This document shows positions 1 to 6,495 of a stretch of DNA of 10,278 nucleotides, in pieces. The stretch spans positions 1 through 10,278 of the forward strand of contig JAKAJA010000040.1 of NCBI GenBank assembly GCA_021814085.1. The letters are read 5' to 3'. This stretch comes from Acidobacteriota bacterium (lineage in GTDB: Bacteria > Acidobacteriota > UBA4820 > DSQY01). The stretch's first letter is position 1. Every line of letters starts with the position of its first letter. Position numbers and translations under genes: made by a program. Under the pieces are notes generated by a model. It worked only from the letters and a program-made list of their open reading frames with translations. It was not told the DNA's origin and searched no databases.

Positions 1-400
1 GCGCGGGTACTTTCTCGATGACCTCCATCCGGGAGGCTGGGTAGGTGTGTACGCCAGCCGAGAGGGCGCTCCTTCGGATGGCCTCCAATCGGGGATCCTC
101 TTCGACGGTGGAGAGGAGATAGCCCCCCGTGGGTTCGAGGAGCGGGGTCGGGCAAAACTCATGGGGTGGATGCCGGAGGAACGAGACGCCGAGGGCCGCC
201 AGGAGGGCGGTGGGAGGTTCGGATACGCCCTGGCGGGCGATTCCCGCGTTTTTCCCCGAGGCATGGGAGCCGGGGACGTCCTCCTGCTCCAGGACGGTGA
301 CGCGCTCGACGCCCTGGCGCTTCAGCCACCAGGCCGTGGCGGCGCCGGCGAACCCGCCGCCGATGATGACCACGTCCATCCGATCCGCGGAACCGCTCAT
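1..400 (-). CDS. FAD-dependent oxidoreductase, DAO family, 3' end outside window
   Basis: The first 133 residues are visible; the gene runs out of the window at position 1. The N-terminus is a classic dinucleotide-binding fold: beta strand DVVIIGGGFAGA with GxGxxG glycines at residues 14, 16 and 19, then a second strand ending in the acidic residue E38 (TVLEQE) that would contact the FAD ribose. The following segment HASGKNAGIAR (about 47-57) resembles the Ser/Arg-Asn-Gly loop of glycine oxidase, sarcosine oxidase and D-amino-acid dehydrogenase relatives (DAO family). The substrate cannot be told from this fragment. The ATG at 400 is chosen because GGAGG lies 6 nt upstream; an internal ATG at residue 8 is a less likely start. 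It is divergent from the TPR gene, with its own promoter-like boxes at 423-451. Family assignment is firm; the specific reaction is unknown. Confidence 0.85.
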   Translation of the reverse strand, partial: MSGSADRMDVVIIGGGFAGAATAWWLKRQGVERVTVLEQEDVPGSHASGKNAGIARQGVSEPPTALLAALGVSFLRHPPHEFCPTPLLEPTGGYLLSTVEEDPRLEAIRRSALSAGVHTYPASRMEVIEKVPA

Positions 401-422
401 TGCCGCCTCCGGTCCAAGATAG

Positions 423-451
423 AGGATAGGCCCGAAGCGCCCGAGTTTCAA
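423..451 (-). promoter_or_regulatory. Predicted sigma-70-like promoter of the FAD oxidoreductase gene
   Basis: On the minus strand a -35 box TTGAAA (446-451) is followed by a 17-bp spacer and a -10 box TATCCT (423-428). Transcription would start near 416, leaving a short leader of about 16 nt before the ATG at 400 with its GGAGG site. The match is 5/6 and 4/6 to consensus with ideal spacing. This is a prediction from sequence only. Confidence 0.45.
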
Positions 452-454
452 TGC

Positions 455-483
455 TTGCCGGGCCTAAGCCGGGAGTATAGAAT
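455..483 (+). promoter_or_regulatory. Predicted sigma-70-like promoter of the TPR protein gene
   Basis: A -35 box TTGCCG (455-460) and a -10 box TAGAAT (478-483) are separated by 17 bp, 4/6 and 5/6 matches to consensus. Transcription would begin near 490, just ahead of GGAGG (492-496), which lies 7 nt before the TTG start at 504. The -35 box is only 3 bp from the -35 box of the divergent gene, so one regulator or polymerase occupancy could affect both directions. Moderate confidence only. Confidence 0.4.
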
Positions 484-503
484 TCCATAGCGGAGGTGGA
501 AAC

Positions 504-1307
504 TTGAAAAGATCAGTCCTTGGAGCGTTCGTGCTCATGGCCCTGGCTTCGGCCACGGCGTGCTGCGGTGCATTCCAGTCCAAGGAGGACAGGTACAAGA
601 AGGAGATGCAGTGCGCCCTGCGCGTGACGGACGAGAAGTCCATCGAGATCCTGCAGCGCGGCATGTTCTGTTGCGAGAAGCTTCCGGCCGAGGTGAAAAC
701 CCTTCCGGAAGCCCGCCGGTTCTATCTCCTGCGCGCCGCGGCGCAAGACCCGAAGAACCCCGATCCGGTCCTCCAGATCGCCCGCAGCTACTGGGACGAC
801 CACGACTACAAGCAGGCCCTGGACTTCTTCGCGCGCGCCAAGGACCTGAGCCCCAGGCCGCTCACGGCCGTGATCGGCGAGATCACCATGCTCAGGCTCA
901 CGAAGGACTGGACCCAGGCCAAGGGCCTCGTGCAGTGGGTTCGCGACCAGAAGGGCATTGGCTCCCAGAAGGTGGGGGACTACCTCGAAGCCCGCATCCT
1001 CTACGATCAGGGCAAGTTCGCCGAAGCCAAACCCCTCTTTGAAAGCGCCCTGAACCGTTCGGCGTCCGACGGTGACGCCCTGGGTGACACCCCGTACACC
1101 ATGAAAGACGCCTACCTTTACCTGGCGCAGATCAAGCTCAAGGCCGGTGACGCGCAGGGAGCCTACGGAGACTTCAAGCTCTTCCTCCAGAAGATGAGCA
1201 ACCCCGATTTCCAGCTCTTCTACAAGTACTGGGTCGAGAAGATGGGCAACGACCAGAAGGCCCTCTACGACAAGATCGAGAGCGACTGGGCGTCGTGGAG
1301 GCAGTGA
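504..1307 (+). CDS. Exported TPR-repeat protein, possible lipoprotein, function unknown
   Basis: A 267-residue protein starting with TTG, supported by GGAGG 7 nt upstream. Residues 1-19 form a signal peptide: basic MKR, then a hydrophobic stretch LGAFVLMALASATA. Cysteines at 20 and 21 follow directly; ATAC is a poor lipobox (Ala instead of Leu at -3), so lipidation is possible but type I secretion is equally plausible. The mature part is alpha-helical with TPR-like units at about 86-118 (SYWDDHDYKQALDFFARA), 153-184 (ARILYDQGKFAEAKPLFESA) and 203-230 (YLYLAQIKLKAGDAQGAYGDF). TPR proteins act as scaffolds in the periplasm or on the outer membrane; no enzymatic motif is visible. Further cysteines at 37, 56 and 57 could form disulfides. 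The gene is monocistronic, followed by a repeat array and a terminator. I do not recognise an ortholog. Confidence 0.85.
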   Translation: MKRSVLGAFVLMALASATACCGAFQSKEDRYKKEMQCALRVTDEKSIEILQRGMFCCEKLPAEVKTLPEARRFYLLRAAAQDPKNPDPVLQIARSYWDDHDYKQALDFFARAKDLSPRPLTAVIGEITMLRLTKDWTQAKGLVQWVRDQKGIGSQKVGDYLEARILYDQGKFAEAKPLFESALNRSASDGDALGDTPYTMKDAYLYLAQIKLKAGDAQGAYGDFKLFLQKMSNPDFQLFYKYWVEKMGNDQKALYDKIESDWASWRQ

Positions 1308-1309
1308 AG

Positions 1310-1381
1310 GTGAATAGGTGAGTAGGTGAGTAGGTGATGAGGGGACGAGGTGAGTAGGAGATTAGGTGAGTAGGTGATTAG
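1310..1381. repeat. Degenerate octanucleotide tandem array, consensus GTGAGTAG
   Basis: Nine head-to-tail 8-bp units lie just after the TPR gene stop. Four units (starting 1318, 1326, 1350 and 1366) are exactly GTGAGTAG. The others differ at one to three positions (for example GTGAATAG at 1310 and GTGATTAG at 1374). The phase of 8 is kept without indels across 72 bp. Each unit contains TGA and TAG, and because 8 is not a multiple of 3 the array places stop codons in all plus-strand frames. No function can be assigned; slipped-strand expansion is the likely origin. Confidence 0.85.
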
Positions 1382-1414
1382 GAAGAGATAGGATCAGAAA
1401 CGAGAGGCGAAAGC

Positions 1415-1444
1415 GAAGGGCGGAGGCCGAAGCCTCCGCCCTTC
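1415..1444. terminator. 13-bp hairpin between convergent genes, likely bidirectional terminator
   Basis: Left arm 1415-1427 and right arm 1432-1444 are perfectly complementary over 13 bp, closed by a CGAA loop (1428-1431). On the plus strand it is followed by TGTTTGTCC, a weak T-rich tail, so it should end transcription of the TPR gene. On the minus strand it lies about 55 nt past the pepD stop, followed by GCTTTCGCC. The stem is strong but neither side has a long T-run, so efficiency is uncertain. Confidence 0.7.
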
Positions 1445-1456
1445 TGTTTGTCCTTC

Positions 1457-1484
1457 GCTGACAGCTGACAGCTGACAGCTGACG
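1457..1484. repeat. Heptanucleotide tandem array GCTGACA x4
   Basis: Three exact copies of GCTGACA (1457, 1464, 1471) are followed by GCTGACG (1478). Each junction contains the palindrome CAGCTG, so the array can fold on itself. It sits just downstream of pepD on that gene's strand, 13 bp beyond its stop codon. Heptameric short tandem repeats of this kind occur in intergenic DNA of several bacterial groups; no function is indicated here. Confidence 0.85.
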
Positions 1485-1497
1485 GCTTTCAGCTACT

Positions 1498-2943
1498 TCA
1501 CGCCAGGTCCTTGAGGAGCTCCACGAGGACCTTGTAGGTCTTCTGGACCGAGTCCACGTGGACCTCCTCGTCGGGCGAGTGGGCGTTGCGGATCTCGGGG
1601 CCGATGGAGATCATGTCCATCCCGGGGTATTTGTCGCCGATGATGCCGCACTCCAGGCCCGCGTGGATGGCCTTGGGCTCGGGCTCGACACCGTGGACCC
1701 GTTTGAAGGTGGCCTGGGCGGCCTTGAGGATGGGGGATTCCAGGTTGGGCTTCCAGCCCGGATAGCCGTCGCTCTGGACAACCTTCGCCCCGGCGAGGCG
1801 TCCGATGCTGGCCACCCAGTCGGCGGCCCAGGCGAGCTGGGACATGACCGACGAGCGCTGGGAGGTCCACACCTCCACCTTGCCCTTGAAGGTGGTGATG
1901 ATGGCGAAGTTCGTGGAGGTTTCCACCAGCCCCTTGATGTCGCGGCTGAAGGCGAGATACCCGTGGGGCACGGCGGCGAGGAATGTGAGGAGCTTCACCT
2001 GGCTGGCCGCCGAGAGGGGAGGGAAATCGGTTTTTGCTGGTTCGATGGCGATGGCCACCGCGTCGTCCAGGCCCTTGAGTTCGGCGCGTGCCGCGGCCTG
2101 CATCTCGGCCGCCGCGTCCTTGGCCGCGCCCAGGCGGTCCTTGTCCAAATGGAATACGGCGAAGGCCTCCCGTGGGATGGCGTTGCGCTTCGACCCGCCG
2201 TCGATGGCCGCGAGGGCGAAGGCGATGCCCCGGCGCTCCATGGCCTGGAGAGTGCGCACCAGGATGCGGTTGGCGTTCCCGCGTCCCTCGTGGATGTCCC
2301 CGCCGGAGTGTCCGCCGCGCAGGCCCGTCACGGAGAGCTTGAAGGCGGGGCGCTCGTCGGCGCCCTTGGCCCTGGCCACCCTCAGCGTCATGGCCGTGTC
2401 CTGGCCACCCGCGCACCCCACGTAGATGGACCCGTCCTCCTCCGTGTCCATGTTGAGGAGCCGGCGCCCCGTCACGAAATTGTGGCCGAGGCCGTTGACG
2501 CCGTTGAGGCCCCGCTCCTCGTCGACGGTGAAGAGGAGTTCCAGGGGGCCGTGCACGGATTGGGAATCGTCCAGGAGGGCCAGGCTCATGGCGACGCCGA
2601 TCCCGTTGTCCGCCCCGAGGGTCGTCCCCGTGGCCTTGACGAGGTTGCCCTCCACGCGCAGGGCGAGGGGATCCTTCATGAAGTTGTGGGCCGAGCCGGA
2701 GTTTTTCTCGCACACCATGTCCAGGTGCCCCTGGAGGACCGTGACGGGGGCCTTCTCGTGGCCCGGCGTCGCGGGGACGCGGATGACGACGTTCCCCACG
2801 GGGGCCTGTTCCCATTCGAGGCCGTGAGTCTTGGCGACCGAGATGACCCAATTCGCCGCGGCCTTCTCATGGCCCGAGGGGCGGGGGATGCGGCTGAGCG
2901 CTTCGAAGTATTCCCAGACTTTCTTGGGTTCTAAATTCAACAT
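1498..2943 (-). CDS. pepD: Cytosol non-specific dipeptidase / aminoacyl-histidine dipeptidase, M20C family
   Basis: A 481-residue metallo-dipeptidase, close to the roughly 485 residues of E. coli PepD. It hydrolyses dipeptides such as Xaa-His in the cytoplasm and uses two metal ions. The M20 motifs are complete: H73 and D75 in GHLDMVCEKN, bridging D112 in GADNGIG, the catalytic pair E142-E143 in TVDEERGL, D166 in LLNMDTEEDG and a C-terminal ligand H455 in AHSPDEEV. The motif HAGLECG (427-433) and the GGHSGGDIHEGRGNAN segment are typical of PepD. No signal peptide is seen. The ATG at 2943 is preferred because GGAGG lies 6 nt upstream and the protein begins with the family-like MLNLEPKKVWEYF; an open frame extends 20 codons further (to 3003) but its residues look untranslated. 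It is convergent to the TPR gene and stands alone, so peptide turnover is the only role implied. Confidence 0.97.
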   Translation of the reverse strand: MLNLEPKKVWEYFEALSRIPRPSGHEKAAANWVISVAKTHGLEWEQAPVGNVVIRVPATPGHEKAPVTVLQGHLDMVCEKNSGSAHNFMKDPLALRVEGNLVKATGTTLGADNGIGVAMSLALLDDSQSVHGPLELLFTVDEERGLNGVNGLGHNFVTGRRLLNMDTEEDGSIYVGCAGGQDTAMTLRVARAKGADERPAFKLSVTGLRGGHSGGDIHEGRGNANRILVRTLQAMERRGIAFALAAIDGGSKRNAIPREAFAVFHLDKDRLGAAKDAAAEMQAAARAELKGLDDAVAIAIEPAKTDFPPLSAASQVKLLTFLAAVPHGYLAFSRDIKGLVETSTNFAIITTFKGKVEVWTSQRSSVMSQLAWAADWVASIGRLAGAKVVQSDGYPGWKPNLESPILKAAQATFKRVHGVEPEPKAIHAGLECGIIGDKYPGMDMISIGPEIRNAHSPDEEVHVDSVQKTYKVLVELLKDLA

Positions 2944-3184
2944 GGTCTGCCTCCAGGGAGTGGACGACTGATGGCCGGAGCTTTCCCCCGGTGCCCGGGA
3001 CACTCATAAGAAATCATTATCCCACAAGCGCGGAGGAAGGGCACGAGGGCGGATGATGCGGGCGCAGAAAGGCTCCTGGACCACCAGGCAGGGAGCTAAG
3101 GGCCTATCCGTAAATAGGGTTCGGCCGCGCGCGTGGCGCCGGGCGAGCAGGGTTGGGGTTCGGGCACCCAAGGGCTCTGGGCGC

Positions 3185-3285
3185 GTTGCCCTCTGGGCCG
3201 AGGCGGGTTCGAGGCGGCCCGACGATCCCATGCTGGTGGCATGGGGAGGAGGGCCAACATGGAAAACGCCCGGCCCAGAGGCAAC
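3185..3285. repeat. Long imperfect inverted repeat, 19 bp with two single-base bulges
   Basis: Positions 3185-3205 pair with 3267-3285. The pairing is 6 bp, a bulged C (3191), 9 bp, a bulged A (3201), then 4 bp. The enclosed 61 bases can fold further: CCCATGC/GCATGGG with a 5-nt loop (3227-3245 region) nested in GGCCC/GGGCC (3216-3220 with 3251-3255). Such a nested, bulged hairpin looks more like a folded RNA or a foldback repeat than chance, although high GC makes chance stems common. The strand of any transcript is unknown. Confidence 0.55.
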
Positions 3286-3597
3286 CCTACGGGCCGCAGC
3301 GCCTGGGGCGCTCCGCTTTGTTGCGGCTCGTCGGAGATGTCCCGGCATCGCCTCCTCGCCCCGCCTCGCGGTGCATCCCCAGGCGCAGGCGGCGCGCCAG
3401 AGATCCTTGGGAGTCCGAACCCCTCGGCGGCCGACCGACGACAGGGTGGTGCCCTTTCTAGGGAGGCCAACAAAGTCATGCGAGGCCCGCCGCCAGCGCC
3501 CGGCCGGTCTCCGTCGTGGCCATGTCCCATGTGTGAAGCGGCTTCTGGGCGCACCCTCAATGGGGGGAATCAGCGACCCGCCGAACGGCGGGGAGCG

Positions 3598-3624
3598 CAA
3601 GAGGGGGGCGAAGCCCCCTTCTTG
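3598..3624. other. GC-rich hairpin, possible relic of the tRNA terminator
   Basis: Arms 3598-3609 and 3613-3624 pair over 12 positions including one G-T, closed by GAA. On the minus strand it lies six bases beyond the displaced tRNA 3'-end copy (3630-3650), with TTTTT between the two, but the T-run precedes rather than follows the stem. It is therefore not a canonical terminator on either strand. It may be what remains of the downstream flank of the tRNA before displacement. Confidence 0.45.
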
Positions 3625-3629
3625 AAAAA

Positions 3630-3650
3630 TGGCGCGCCCGGCAGGACTCG
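3630..3650 (-). repeat. Displaced 21-bp copy of the tRNA-Arg 3' end, possible att site
   Basis: These 21 bp are identical to 3853-3873, the last 21 nt of the tRNA-Arg gene: CCA, discriminator, acceptor strand, 3' T-stem strand and part of the T-loop. The copy is in the same orientation, 223 bp away. Upstream on the minus strand the sequence no longer matches a tRNA; instead TGCCGGGC at 3654-3661 pairs with GCCCGGCA at 3636-3643. A direct repeat of a tRNA 3' end is the usual trace of site-specific integration, but no integrase lies between the copies. Confidence 0.6.
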
Positions 3651-3852
3651 GTTTGCCGGGCCGCTAAGAGCCTCGCTCGTATCGGAGTCTGCTCGCTGCG
3701 TTCTAAGCGGTCCGTGCCAACCCGGGGCGGGGCCCACGTCTGTCCCGGCTGCCCTGCGAATGCTCCCTCTCCGGTCGCGTTCTCGGGGCCGGGTCTGGGC
3801 GCCTCCCGCCCTTCTCGCCCCGCCCGGCTATTCTTCGGGGGTAGGCCTTCGG

Positions 3853-3929
<77 letters not shown>

Positions 3930-3939
3930 GGCATGGAGA

Positions 3940-3968
3940 AGTATAGAGAATTTGGCCGTCTTTGAGAA
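3940..3968 (-). promoter_or_regulatory. Predicted promoter of tRNA-Arg
   Basis: On the minus strand a -35 box TTCTCA (3963-3968) and a -10 box TATACT (3940-3945) are separated by 17 bp, 4/6 and 5/6 matches to sigma-70 consensus. Transcription would begin near 3933, a few bases before the tRNA 5' end at 3929. It lies in the hemW-tRNA gap, so the tRNA can be expressed independently of hemW. Confidence 0.5.
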
Positions 3969-3974
3969 GGCTGA

Positions 3975-5144
3975 CTACTTTTCGCGGGGCCAATTTCCGG
4001 GGAGGAGGTAGGTCAGAATCTCGCTGGACATGAGGAAACCCAGGGTGGTCAGCTTGATGAGCCCCCCCTCCGAGATCACGTAGCCATGATCGAACAGGGG
4101 CCTCATGGCCGCATCCACCAGACGCCCATCTTCTTCCAGCAGCCCGTAGATATCCCCTTCCTCCACGCCGTCCGAAACCCTGAGGCCGAAGATGACCCGG
4201 TCCTCCCGCTGGCGCTTTTCGGTCAGGCGTTCTCCGGCCTCGTGGGCGGATTCGCCCTTTCGGACCGCTTCGGCCCATCCATCCAAACTCCGGGGATTTC
4301 CCCAGAGTCGCCCGCGGAACCTGCTCCAGGCCGAAGGTCCGAAACCGATGGTCTCGCCTCCCATCCAATAGCGGAGGTTGTGACGGCACCGCCCTCCCGG
4401 CCTCGCGAAGTTGGAGACCTCGTAGTGCTCATAGCCGGCGCCCACGAGGCTTTCATGGATCCACAGGTACATGTCCGCCGCTTCCTCGTCGCCGGGAAGG
4501 ACCAACTCGCCCTTCACGACGGCATCCCACAGACGCGTTTTGGGATGGAGGTCGAGGGAGTACACGGAGAGGTGGTCCAGCGGAAGATCGGCCAGGCCCT
4601 CCAGGGTTCGCTCCATATCCTGCCTGCACTGCCCGGGTACCCCGCTCATGAGATCCGCTGACAGATGTTCGAAGCCGGCGTCGCACGCCAGCGCCAGCGC
4701 ACTCCTCGCCACCTCCGGTCCGGCGTGGCGTTCGAGGGCCGCCAGGATTGGCCGCGAGAGGCTCTGGACCCCCATCGAGAGCCGGGTGATGCCCGCCTCA
4801 CGCCATGCCGCCAGCCCCTCCCTGGAAACCGTCTCCGGGTTGGCCTCCAGGGTGACCTCCGCACCCGCCCGTATTTCAAAGACTTCCCTGAGCCCGTCGA
4901 GCAACTTGAGGAGGTCACCGGGGCCGAGGAGGGATGGCGTGCCTCCGCCGAAGAAGACCGTGTCCACGGGCACCCGTGGACTTTCTCCGTATCCGTTCAC
5001 CTCGCGAAGGAGCAGATCGACGTAACCCTCAGGGACGCCGCCGGGGCTTTCGATGCGGTAGAAATCGCAATAGCCGCAGAGCGAGGTGCAAAAGGGAACA
5101 TGGATGTAGAGCCCCGACGCCGACGGGTCGAACCACCGGCTCAC
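3975..5144 (-). CDS. hemW: Radical SAM heme chaperone HemW
   Basis: A 389-residue protein of the family once annotated as oxygen-independent coproporphyrinogen III oxidase. HemW binds heme and hands it to membrane acceptors; it lacks coproporphyrinogen oxidase activity in characterised members. The N-terminus GLYIHVPFC is diagnostic. The radical SAM cluster ligands are C19, C23 and C26 (CxxxCxxC), followed by D27-F28; true HemN has a further Cys there, so HemW is favoured. The SAM-binding GGGTPS is at 66-71, then LEANPET, the GVQSL strand, and the HemW motif HNLRYW before IGFGPSA. The C-terminal domain ends with TTLGFLMSSEILTYLL, as in the family. The start is GTG at 5144; it overlaps the TGA of the upstream kinase as GTGA, so translation is probably coupled. 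No obvious terminator follows the TAG; the tRNA gene comes next. Confidence 0.95.
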   Translation of the reverse strand: MSRWFDPSASGLYIHVPFCTSLCGYCDFYRIESPGGVPEGYVDLLLREVNGYGESPRVPVDTVFFGGGTPSLLGPGDLLKLLDGLREVFEIRAGAEVTLEANPETVSREGLAAWREAGITRLSMGVQSLSRPILAALERHAGPEVARSALALACDAGFEHLSADLMSGVPGQCRQDMERTLEGLADLPLDHLSVYSLDLHPKTRLWDAVVKGELVLPGDEEAADMYLWIHESLVGAGYEHYEVSNFARPGGRCRHNLRYWMGGETIGFGPSAWSRFRGRLWGNPRSLDGWAEAVRKGESAHEAGERLTEKRQREDRVIFGLRVSDGVEEGDIYGLLEEDGRLVDAAMRPLFDHGYVISEGGLIKLTTLGFLMSSEILTYLLPGNWPREK

Positions 5145-6361
5145 GGCCGCACCGTCAGGACCCAGAGGTCGCGCAGATTGTTGCCAGTGGGCTTCCTGCG
5201 CAACAGCGTACCCGCCCGCTCCCAGAGGCTGCCTGTATCGCAGGATGCGATGGCCTCATGAAGAGCCGCTTCCTCGGGAAGGCAGTCCTTGTCGACCCAT
5301 GCCCCACCGCCGGCGGCGCCATCCACACCGTCCGTGGCGATGGCGGCGAAGGCCCAGCAACCTTGGAAAGACGTTCTGGAGAATTGCAGCGCCACCTCGG
5401 CCGCGAGGTGCGTGCACCGGCCCCCGCCTCCGCTCTTCCCAGAGGCGTCCACGCGAACCTCCCCCACACCCACGAAAGCATGGCTGACTCCGCCTTCGGA
5501 TTCGTTGGCCATGCGCCGGAGCGCCCTGGCCACACCGGCCGCCGCAGCGCCTTCCCGACAGGGGACTTCCCCCACCCGCAGCTTTTGCGCGGAAAGCACC
5601 TTGGCCAACTCTCGGCGCAGTTGAAGGGCGTCATAGATGACGGCCCAGCGGTCTCCCTCCTGGCGAACCTGCGGTTGACGGTAACGCGGAAGCGGCCTGG
5701 GAATGGCCACGCCGCAGTGCGCGAGATCTCTGCCGGCCAAGCGTCCCAGGTCCACGGGCAAGGTCGGTGCGGAGCTCACGAGTTGCCCGCTCCGCGCCCC
5801 CACATCGGACCATATGGCCGTCGCCACGGGCCACTTCCCCGCGCGCCTGCGGAGCCCTCCGGCTTTGACCTCGGACAGCCGCGCCCTCACGGCGTTCAAC
5901 TCGGGGATGGAAGCTCCCTTCTTCCACATCTCCGCGCACAACGCGGTCTTCTCTGCAAGGGACCACGGCTTCCTGGGATGGACTAGAAGAGACGAGCCGC
6001 CTCCCGAGATGCAGGCCAGCAAGGGGCCCTCTCCCTCTTCGAGCCAACGTTCCACGGACCGTGTCGATTTCACATTATGTACCGTCGGGAAGGGGTGATC
6101 GCCGTACAGTTCCTCAAAGCCCTTTGGTGCCAGACCATCGGGAGCTGTGCCGTACAGCAGGCCTGGAACCCCCGGCCAGAGCCGGGCGGCGGCGCGAGCC
6201 AGGGCGGGGGCGGCCTTCCCGAGGCACAGGATTCGCGACGGCCCAGGGAAGCCCACCATCAGCGCCTCCAGCCCTTCGCCCGCCAGGGGATCTGGGGAGT
6301 GGTCCCCCAGGAACTCCTTTAAGGCCTGCGCCAGCGAGTGCCCGTCCCGCAAGGCTTTCAT
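5141..6361 (-). CDS. Divergent glycerate 2-kinase-like protein (DUF4147/MOFRL type)
   Basis: A 406-residue protein resembling the glycerate kinases with N-terminal DUF4147 and C-terminal MOFRL domains (usually 420-450 residues), which phosphorylate D-glycerate to 2-phosphoglycerate with ATP. Supporting motifs are ILCLGKAAPALARAA near residue 44, GDHPFP, the nucleotide loop CISGGGSSLL (about 115-124), GASIPELNAVRARLSEVKAGGL, then ATDGVDGAAGGGAWVD and a C-terminal KPTGNNLRDLWVL. Several usual residues differ: the HPxPD motif reads HPFPT, the GGRNQE motif reads GGRCTH, and the GPTDAAG motif reads GAAGGGA. Substrate and activity are therefore uncertain. An in-frame TAG six codons upstream limits the start to this ATG or a later one; no good ribosome site precedes it. 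It is divergent from HU and overlaps hemW by 4 bp. Confidence 0.85.
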   Translation of the reverse strand: MKALRDGHSLAQALKEFLGDHSPDPLAGEGLEALMVGFPGPSRILCLGKAAPALARAAARLWPGVPGLLYGTAPDGLAPKGFEELYGDHPFPTVHNVKSTRSVERWLEEGEGPLLACISGGGSSLLVHPRKPWSLAEKTALCAEMWKKGASIPELNAVRARLSEVKAGGLRRRAGKWPVATAIWSDVGARSGQLVSSAPTLPVDLGRLAGRDLAHCGVAIPRPLPRYRQPQVRQEGDRWAVIYDALQLRRELAKVLSAQKLRVGEVPCREGAAAAGVARALRRMANESEGGVSHAFVGVGEVRVDASGKSGGGGRCTHLAAEVALQFSRTSFQGCWAFAAIATDGVDGAAGGGAWVDKDCLPEEAALHEAIASCDTGSLWERAGTLLRRKPTGNNLRDLWVLTVRP

Positions 6362-6437
6362 GGCGCTTTCTGACTTCTATTCAAAGGCGGAACTCCATCG
6401 GTGCGGGCTTCGCAGGCCGGGACAACCTCAGGAACCC

Positions 6438-6466
6438 TTGACAGACGGCCATTCGCACCATATATT
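6438..6466 (+). promoter_or_regulatory. Strong sigma-70-like promoter of the HU gene
   Basis: A perfect -35 TTGACA (6438-6443), a 17-bp spacer and -10 TATATT (6461-6466, 5/6) are the best promoter match in the window. Transcription should begin near 6473. The leader of about 23 nt carries AAAGGAGG (6483-6490), 5 nt before the ATG. This combination fits a highly expressed nucleoid protein. Confidence 0.85.
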
Positions 6467-6495
6467 AGGCGTGGAACCTTTGAAAGGAGGTCTGT

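Larger units (their letters stand above)
2944..3852. other. About 900 bp with no convincing protein gene, stem-rich
   Basis: No reading frame here has a credible protein: the long open frames on both strands are Arg/Pro/Gly/Ala-rich by-products of high GC, lack ribosome sites and conserved motifs, and one runs into the tRNA. The DNA is rich in inverted repeats: CCTGG/CCAGG (3075-3088), CCTAT/ATAGG (3103-3118), a 19-bp imperfect stem (3185-3285), AGCGCC/GGCGCT (3298-3312), CCCGCC/GGCGGG (3577-3592), a 12-bp hairpin (3598-3624) and a 9-position stem with one mismatch (3661-3669 with 3702-3710). GGCGCGCC occurs three times (3391, 3631, 3854). It could be a decayed element, a dispersed intergenic repeat or a structured RNA. 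Confidence 0.6.

Noticed and set aside
1310..1484. CRISPR array
   Set aside because: Units are 7-8 bp in direct tandem with no spacers, and no cas genes are nearby.
1558..2934. 458-codon plus-strand frame opposite pepD
   Set aside because: Antisense shadow of pepD, whose metal-binding motifs are all intact on the minus strand.
1498..3003. Longer pepD start at 3003
   Set aside because: The extra 20 residues look untranslated, while the ATG at 2943 has GGAGG 6 nt upstream and gives a family-like N-terminus.
3016..3044. GATAAT on the minus strand as a -10 box for pepD
   Set aside because: The -35 position at 17 bp spacing reads GTGCCC, with no match to consensus, and the distance to the ATG is long. 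Left out as unsupported.
3391..3425. Possible third tRNA-like 3' end (GGCGCGCC plus a GTTCGGAC loop)
   Set aside because: T-stem pairs only about 4 bp, the loop departs from TTCRANY, spacing to the acceptor is wrong and there is no matching 5' acceptor strand.
3004..3600. 198-codon minus-strand open frame ending just before the pepD leader
   Set aside because: Same biased composition and no recognisable motif; no convincing start site. It could still be a mistaken annotation in relatives.
3053..3625. 190-codon plus-strand open frame
   Set aside because: Low-complexity composition typical of spurious frames in GC-rich DNA, no conserved motif, and it reads through several hairpins.
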